DNA of 64,000 bases from Pratylenchus scribneri. Taxonomy: Eukaryota; Nematoda; Chromadorea; Rhabditida; Pratylenchidae. Of this stretch, positions 57,360-64,000 are shown piece by piece. Within the stretch, counting starts at the first letter, position 1. Each line of letters starts with the position of its first letter. The notes beneath the pieces are model-generated. The model had not been told where the DNA came from. It worked only from the letters and a program-made list of their open reading frames with translations, and did not search any database. Location of the stretch: the NCBI GenBank assembly GCA_030063045.1, contig JAQSEB010000022.1, forward strand, positions 1,533,501-1,597,500, in the 5' to 3' direction. Position numbers and translations under genes: made by a program.

Positions 57360-57908
57360 TTTTGATTTGATTTATTCGGAAACATTTTTATTTAAATAAT
57401 TTGGAGCCAATAAAATTTATCCGTTGGATGATTCGAAAATGCAGTTTATATTAAATTTATGATTTTTTTTATAGAAATTAAACGAAGGAAGTTTTAACGG
57501 ATATTTTGGACTCTCTAATGGTATTTCGTTTTACTTTAATAGAATTGAAATTAAATTTGGATACGAAGATTTCATCATTATTTTGATTTTTGGCCAATCT
57601 CTACAAATTTAAAAGATTTTAAGTTAAACATTTTATTAAATATCACAATCATATATTCGCTTTTTTCTTAATAGAAAATGCTTTATTAATAAAGTTTTAA
57701 AAAAAAAGTTGCGCTCAAATAAACTATTATTTCCCATACCCTTTTTCAATTGATAAAGATGGAAAAGTGATGAAGAGAGAAGAGAGATAATGTAAATTTT
57801 GAAAAGAAAAGAAACATGAGGAAGGGAAGATTTAGTTTTGTCCTTTTTTCCCTTACTTTACCTATCATTTGCTTCCCATAAACATTTACTCAGACCTTCA
57901 ATCCTTTT

Positions 57909-58250
57909 CTATATATACGACCTCAAATATTCGCCTTCTGTGTCGATCGCTTGACGGATGGGGGCGCTGCATGGGCAGTGAAAGGAGTTGTGAGTATTCC
58001 GGTCCCGCTGACAGCTGGCGGTGAAGAGGATTGCATGCAAATGACCAATTTGCCGCTGGTTGAATGCGATGTGATTGTTAAGTGTGCTAACAATCAATTG
58101 GGAAAGATGTCCATTTGGATCCTTGTGTGTGGGATCAGCATTCATCTCCCACAACTCCGAGACGTCTAACACGGCCGGACCAGAAATGTCAAAAACGTGC
58201 TTCGCTTTCCGGTGAAGCAGGCGATCGACCAAACTTTTTTCAATTTTCAT
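57909..58250 (-). CDS. Uncharacterised ORF, GC-richer than flanks
   Basis: A 113-codon minus frame (VFDISGPAVLDVSELWEMNA, GHLSQLIVSTLNNHIAFNQR) in an AT-rich gap. The plus strand of the same stretch is also open (GVVSIPVPLTAGGEEDCMQM), so strand is undecided. A TATATATA motif at 57912 could be a promoter for the plus strand. No family recognised. The composition shift makes a real exon or transferred fragment likely. Confidence 0.35.
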   Translation of the reverse strand: MKIEKSLVDRLLHRKAKHVFDISGPAVLDVSELWEMNADPTHKDPNGHLSQLIVSTLNNHIAFNQRQIGHLHAILFTASCQRDRNTHNSFHCPCSAPIRQAIDTEGEYLRSYI

Positions 58251-59173
58251 GCTTTTTGTAAATTTAAAAAGCTAAAAAATAATGCATTTAAAAACTAATT
58301 TTTCAATCTAGGCAATTCAAATTCAGGGAAAATTTGCCAATCTCCATCACGATCAAAAAATGAAAATTTCCATTTTTCGGTAATTTATTAATTAAATTAA
58401 ATTATTTTCTGGAGATTTTTATTTCATGATTTTTTCCTTCAAAAATCCAAAAGTTTTTCCGTCCTCATTTTTATCTCTTCCTTTCATCATATAAAAAATC
58501 AAAAAATTGTGAAAAAAAACCTTCTGGAATCTGGATCCGGTCCAATACCTTCTTCCAGATGTTTTCTTCTTCATTTCTGAATTCTCTTTAACTATGTTTC
58601 GTCCATTAATTCCTTCCTTCCTTAATCATTCATCATAAATATCTAGACATTTTCCCCTAATAAGTGATTGCGTGATTTAGAGGTTTCATTATAAAACGCG
58701 ATTTTTCCATAAATTCACAATATTTTATCGATTTAAAAATTTTTACAGATCGTTTAGAATTCAATTTTGAATTCTTTTTTTGGTGATTCGACATTTGCGC
58801 CGGTAACATTTTATTCTTTTCTTTTCTCATAATGTTATCATTTGCAACAAATAAAAGATTGGGTGCAAGTTGACCGACTTCCTCAATGCATGGAATGTCA
58901 TATTAAATTTGAATAAAATGACCAGACACAGAGAACAATCAATTTCATCGTTTTTAATCGAATTTCTCTTTCTTCATTTTTTAAAATACAGTTCCATTTT
59001 CCAATAGACTATTTTGAAACTGGCGAAAAGATTATAATGGTTCCAATTTTAGAAATTGAATAAATTGCTAAATGAAAAAATAATCAATAATCACGCTCAA
59101 TTATTTTTAATCAATTTGGCTCGTTCATTTCATTCATTTCACCCAATTTTTTAAGCTTTTACAAACCAAAAAA

Positions 59174-61359
59174 ATGTTTAAAAATCCATTTGCTCGTCTA
59201 TTCTTGACAACGCCCACATCCCCATTGGATTTATTCGGAATTCGATGTCGTCAAGAAACAAACACCGACAATTCCATTAAATCATGCCGTCTACGATTCC
59301 ATAATGGCGTAAACACAAATTTACATTTACTTCGGCAATGTTCAACAACAACATCTTCGGCCGGTCCAAACCCTGTTCCTAAGAGCAAAGCAGTGCAGGA
59401 ACTCAAAAATTTGGTGAATGTTGTGACCAAATGCGGAATAGCAAAAGATTTTGGTGCAAGTCCGGAAGAAATTCTACAACAACAGCAACAAAAAGAGCGC
59501 AACATTTTTGGAGATGACGGTTTATTTTATGATAATTCAAATTTATATTATTAAAATTCAAAAAACTTGTTTGGAACTTATGTAGTTTAAGTCGACAATT
59601 TCCAAAAATGAAGAGGGTGTTGCGCTTCACACAAAATTTTCGGGAATTTTTTTGTTCGATTTTCCTTAACTAGCCCAGCCCAAAATCTAGCCTTAATCCA
59701 AGCCTTAAACTTAGAGCTAGACTGAATGAGGAATCCCATTTCTTTTTTTTTTAATTGCTGGATTAAATTGCTTAAGTTCTACATTTTCGGTACTAATACT
59801 ATGCAGTTCGGTCCCCACAAGGTAATGAGGATGATGATGAAGAAGATGAAGATAATGATAAGGAAGATGAAGAAAAGATCATACTCATCAGCTTCATCTT
59901 CTTCATCCTTTCCATTGTGGGAGCCAAACTGCATTAGCACCGCATTTTCTTATGAATAAGAATAAGAATGCTAAACACGAATTTTGACGTATTCCATTAT
60001 CAAATTACTAAAAAATGCACTGAAATAAAGTCAAATTCGTGTTTAACATCCAAAATTACCCTAAAAAATATATAAATTTTGCAATCTTTGAAAATCTTAT
60101 GGTCCAGCTTAACTTGTCACCATCATCATCTATACTCATTAAACACTAAAAATATGATGATATTTTTGTTATCAAATTAAAGAGCACACTCCTGGCTATA
60201 AAATGGTATATATTTTACTTCAATAGGTTTGAAATTTGTAGAATTGTTATCAAAAAACTACTAAAAATTACCTTGACCATGGATTGATTTAATTTTTTGT
60301 GGTTTATTGAACATAGCGCTACCAATTTTGAACCATTTTAGCTAGTAGTGATATGCTCTTTTATTTGTTATCAAAAACATCCGTACTGGTTTAGTCCTTA
60401 ATGGAGTAATAACTAATAAGCGATGGTGCCAAGTTGGGGCGTACCCGAATTTTTAGTCGAATATTCCAAAAAAATTCAAAATTCTTTTTTAAAAATTAAA
60501 ATCAATTTTTTGCAGCTTGTTTCATTGCCAATTACGACGAAACCTGTGTGGCCGGTGTAGCAGACGGTGTGGGAGGATGGCGCCGCCATGGCATCGATCC
60601 ATCGCAATTTTCCTCCCAACTAATGGCAAATTGTGCAGAAATTGTTCGAGCCGGTCAATTTGAGCTGAATCGACCCGATTTGATCATTGCCAAAGCATAT
60701 GATCAATTGAAAATGGCACCGCCAAGACCCATCGGGTTTTTATTCGATAATTAATTGTGAAATATTAATAATCATTTTAAAGTTCTTCTACTGTTTGTGT
60801 GCTCACTGTTCACCAACGACGACTTTATGCAGCAAATCTAGGTTAAATTTTTAATTATTTTTATCAAAATTTTGATCAAATTTTATGGATAGAATTTAAT
60901 TTGTCTTAAAAGACCTTGAAAATAGCGTCAAAAATTATAACGGTTTAATGGTTTAAGTTAGACTTCCAAACCTTATAATTTTGGATAGAGCTCATCAAAA
61001 CGCATCAAGTGGGGATATAGTTTGGTCATGGTTTGATCAAAATTAAGGGGGTTTAAACCGTTTAAACTGGTTTTCGTTTTTGGTCCAAAACTAGATTAGA
61101 ATTAGTTAAATCTAAACCAAATTATGTGTATTGACGAGATCTATCAATTAAATATAAGCTTTTTGTTTATGGGATAAACCATTGAATCAAATTACTTTTA
61201 ACATTTAATTTTTTCAAGAAATTAAATATTTCCCCCTAATTTTATTAGGTGATTCTGGATATTTGATATTTCGCAATGGGAAAGTGATATTTCGTTCGCA
61301 AGAGCAATGCCATTATTTTAATGCTCCTTATCAGCTGACACTTCTTCCAGAACAGACAG
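59174..61359 (+). CDS. PPTC7: PPTC7-type PP2C phosphatase, 4 exons seen, 3' end missing
   Basis: Exons are 59174-59519, 60516-60735, 60783-60841 and 61249-61359, all in phase, giving 245 residues and an open donor at 61360. The N-terminus is basic with Ser/Thr, fitting mitochondrial import. The catalytic part begins IFGDDACFIANYDETCVAG and continues VADGVGGWRRHGIDPSQFSS, then IGSSTVCVLTVHQRRLYAANLGDSGYL and CHYFNAPYQLTLLPEQTG. These match PPTC7, a mitochondrial matrix PP2C-type Ser/Thr phosphatase; the DG and GD aspartates bind the metals. The last third (with the L-x-T-A-T-D-G-L-F-D-N motif) was not found before the 28S junction at 62352. The exon 1 frame reads on to a stop if unspliced, but phase and similarity favour splicing. 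Confidence 0.85.
59720..59960. repeat. Inverted repeat with GA/TC-rich centre (PPTC7 intron 1)
   Basis: AATACTATGCAGTTCGGTCCCCACAAGG at the left pairs with CCATTGTGGGAGCCAAACTGCATTAGCAC at the right. The loop is GATGATGAAGAAGATGAAG facing CAGCTTCATCTTCTTCATC. Resembles the tract at 51530-51720. Confidence 0.6.
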
Positions 61360-61934
61360 GTTTTGAATTCATAAATCACAAAAAAAATATATTAAAAATT
61401 GGGTAAATCCCCTGAATTTAGCAGCAAATGTTATGATGGTAGATTTTGGAAATTTCTACTACTGTACTATTTACGAATTTTGAGAATAGATTTGTTCGAT
61501 TAGATAAGGTCGATATAATCAATAAAATTTTTTGAAAAATTGAACCGTTGTTTGAACCCCAAATGGTTTTTGGTTTACTAACTTTAAGGACTTATTTTGG
61601 TTCTAAAATTGGAAATTTTAGATTAAATCGATTGTGCGACTCGAATTAGCTTATTCTTTAATCACTTGGTTGCTAAAAGTCGAAATTTCCAAAAATGTAT
61701 CGGAACATATAAACAGGTTGAAGAAATTCCTCCATCTTTTTGGTTTTTATGGTTTTCGGACCTTTTAATTATTGAATATATTACCAAATAAATCATCAAT
61801 TTATCATTTTGAAAAAGCAGAAAATATCGAATTAAATAATATTATTAATTGGTCATATTAAATTGATAAGAAATGCAAAAAAAGATATATGTAATTAGGT
61901 AAATTATATAATCAATTTTAATTTCAAAAATTCG

Positions 61935-62165
61935 AAAAAAGGGGATCGGATTATCGCTTTTCGCGATTTGTTTTTATCAATGTTGAAGGCCGTTTAGAGG
62001 CAAACACGCATACAATTAAGGGAAGGCGCCCTCAATTTTATATGCCAACCGCCACCAATTCAAATTTCAAGACTAAAATTACTTTTTCCTAGAAGGGATC
62101 AAACCTTTTTGATAGTATTTTTCGGTCACAATCCTTTACCAATTTGACTAATAAGCCACCCACCC
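61935..62165 (-). repeat. tRNA-derived SINE, family 2, copy 2
   Basis: Shares GGGGATCGGAT, TTTTTATCAATGTTG, GGCCGTTTAGAGGCAAAC and GGCGCCCTCAATTTTATATG with 14085-14335 in the same order. It lies between the last visible PPTC7 exon and the rDNA junction. Confidence 0.65.
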
Positions 62166-62351
62166 ACATAATAAAATCTATTTTTTTTATTAATTTGTCC
62201 AATCAATATTTCACTCAATTCACCATTTTCTGCTTTTAAAATTGATTATTGAAGATTTTTCATCAAATTTTATAAAAAATAATGATCAAAAAAAAACTTA
62301 AGATTTTACGAATAATAAATTATAAAATTTGCTTCCGATCCTGTTACATCT

Positions 62352-63250
62352 GGTTGTTTAGCGCCAAACGAAGTGCACGCCCTTGCGAACGAGCACGCAG
62401 CTGAAGCGCTCCACAAGCCGCACTCACCACTAGTCCACACGCGCCGCCCCCTTGCGGGGTTAGCACATGCAGCCACGGGCAAGCGCAGCCAGTTTCACAC
62501 AACAGCCCGTCTGGCCCAACCTTTAGAGCCAATTCTTTTCCCGAAGTTACGAATCTAATTTGCCGACTTCCCTTACCTACATTATTCTATCGACTAGAGG
62601 CTGTTCACCTTGGAGACCTGCTGCGGATATCGGTACGATCAGGCAGGAAATTCACATGAGGAGCTTCCCTCGCATTTTCAAGGACCATACGGAGCACACG
62701 GGACACAACAGGAACCGCTGTGCTTTACGGTGCCAACATCCCTGTCTCAGGCTGAGCCACTTCCAGGGACTGGACACCTAAACCAGAAAAGAGAACTCTG
62801 GCCCGGACTCCGTACAGTGTCTGCGAGTTCATTTGCGTTACCGCGCTCGGCAACCCTTGCGAGCCGCCATCTCCCTGGCCTGGTGTGGAAATATTAATCC
62901 ACTTCCCTTTCGGCAACCGAGTAGCAACAGTGCAAGCACTGCTAGCGCACCCGTAGTGTCTAGACGGCCTTAGCCGGTGCCTTAGGATCGACTGACCCAC
63001 ATTCAACTGCTGTTCACGTGGAACCCTTCTCCACTTCAGTCTTCAAGGATCTCACTTGAATATTTGCTACTACCACCAAGATCTGCACTAGTGGAAGCTC
63101 CAGCCGGGCCTACGCCCAAAGCCTTCAACGCAACCACCACGACCCTCCTACACGTCAAAGCCAGACAACTTTATGGTGAAAGTGTTCAAGCCATTGACGG
63201 TGAAGTATAGGTGGCCCGCTCCAGCGCCATCCATTTTCAGGGCTAGTTGA

Positions 63251-63284
<34 letters not shown>

Positions 63285-63587
63285 ATTCCGACTTCCATGG
63301 CCACCGTCCTGCTGTCTATATCAACCAACACCTTTTATGGGGTCTAATGAGCGGGCACTTTGGCACCTTAACTCCACGTTTGGTTCATCCCACATCGCCA
63401 GTTCTGCTTACCAAAAATGGCCCACTTGGAGCTCGGCATTCAACGCCAAAGTTCAACATTCAAGCAACTTCGACATCATACCCATTTAGAGTTTGAGAAT
63501 AGGTTAAGGACATTTCGTCCCCAAGTCCTCTAATCATTCGCTTTACCGAGTATAACTGCTGCACAGAGTGAGCTCCAGCTATCCTGG

Positions 63588-63627
<40 letters not shown>

Positions 63628-64000
63628 AGTCTTTCGCCCCTATACCCAAGTCAGACGATCGATTTGCACGTCAGAATCGCTTCGGACTTCCACCAGAGTT
63701 TCCTCTGGCTTTATCCTGCTCAGGAATAGTTCACCATCTTTCGGGTCTCATCGCGTACGCTCTTCCTCCACCCCACTGCAAGCAGTCAGGATGGGGCCAT
63801 GCTGCTCCTGGCCACCGCAGTGACCTGGGTCGCACATCAGTTCCGAGCGGATACATTTACTTTCATTGCGCCTTTGGGTTTTCAACGCCCAATGACTCGC
63901 GCACACGATAAACTCCTTGGTCCGTGTTTCAAGACGGGTCGGAAAGATGACCAGCTTTTACGCCGAGATTGAACATGGAGTGAGCTCGGCCAGGACCGAA
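62352..64000 (-). rRNA. 28S ribosomal RNA, partial, truncated at 62352
   Basis: Read on the minus strand, long stretches match eukaryotic large-subunit rRNA: GAGGAAACTCTGGTGGAAGT, CGATCGTCTGACTTGGGTAT, TAGTAGCTGGTTCCCTCCGA, GTGTGTAACAACTCACCTGC and TCGATCCTAAG. The 3' side ends at GCGCTAAACAACC, where the normal sequence would continue to the GAACTGG region, and turns into AT-rich non-rRNA sequence. The window end cuts the 5' side. GC content is far above the rest of the window. It is either a truncated rDNA copy or an artificial join. Confidence 0.93.

Noticed and set aside
62340..63823. Several ORFs of 60-95 codons
   Set aside because: They lie in 28S rRNA sequence.

Overview
The window reads as nuclear DNA from a nematode, probably a tylenchid or Meloidogyne-like species (the lineage is an inference). 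It is strongly AT-rich. Genes are broken by many short GT-AG introns. There are two spliced-leader (SL) RNA genes carrying the nematode leader, and several proteins match families by conserved motif. All gene models were spliced by eye from open frames, with splice sites and reading phase checked at each junction unless stated.

Layout. 1-4.3 kb: a 5-exon serpentine receptor gene preceded by a tandem partial copy of its first exon. 5.0-13.2 kb: three secreted glycine/cysteine-rich protein genes (one minus, two plus) with the same modular layout, plus a hAT-type MITE and a decayed gene. 14-17.8 kb: minus-strand ORFs ending in a SINE, then a second serpentine receptor with one intron-phase conflict. 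18.3-19.9 kb: a 1.6-kb foldback element containing a nested hAT element. 20.3-23.7 kb: a coiled-coil plus SPRY protein whose introns hold several inverted-repeat elements. 24.3-25.0 kb: a small secreted 10-cysteine protein. 25.0-26.6 kb: two more inverted-repeat elements, one hAT-like with a perfect 8-bp duplication.

27.0-50.3 kb is almost entirely minus-strand genes: a TMEM68-like acyltransferase, an unknown Ser/Asn-rich protein, an F-box-like protein, a BIRC6/UBC-17-type E2, a paraplegin-like membrane protein that lacks its ATPase and protease domains, and a DEDDy 3'-5' exonuclease. The last two are 157 bp apart on one strand, with a splice acceptor just before the second ATG, so they look like an operon. 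Two SL RNA genes (33.6 and 39.8 kb) lie among them; the second sits 54 bp from the end of a 2.1-kb terminal-inverted-repeat element.

50.7-57.4 kb: a complete 14-exon CDK11 (PITSLRE kinase) gene. 59.2-61.4 kb: a PPTC7-type mitochondrial PP2C phosphatase lacking its last exons. The sequence then passes through a SINE and stops abruptly at a truncated 28S rRNA gene (minus strand, 62.35 kb to the window end), which is either an rDNA insertion or an assembly join.

The most interesting items are the ATPase-less paraplegin-like gene, the two diverged SL RNA genes (one abutting a transposon), the family of hAT MITEs with 8-bp duplications and GC-rich palindromic ends, the tRNA-derived SINE families, and the Gly/Cys-rich secreted protein family.
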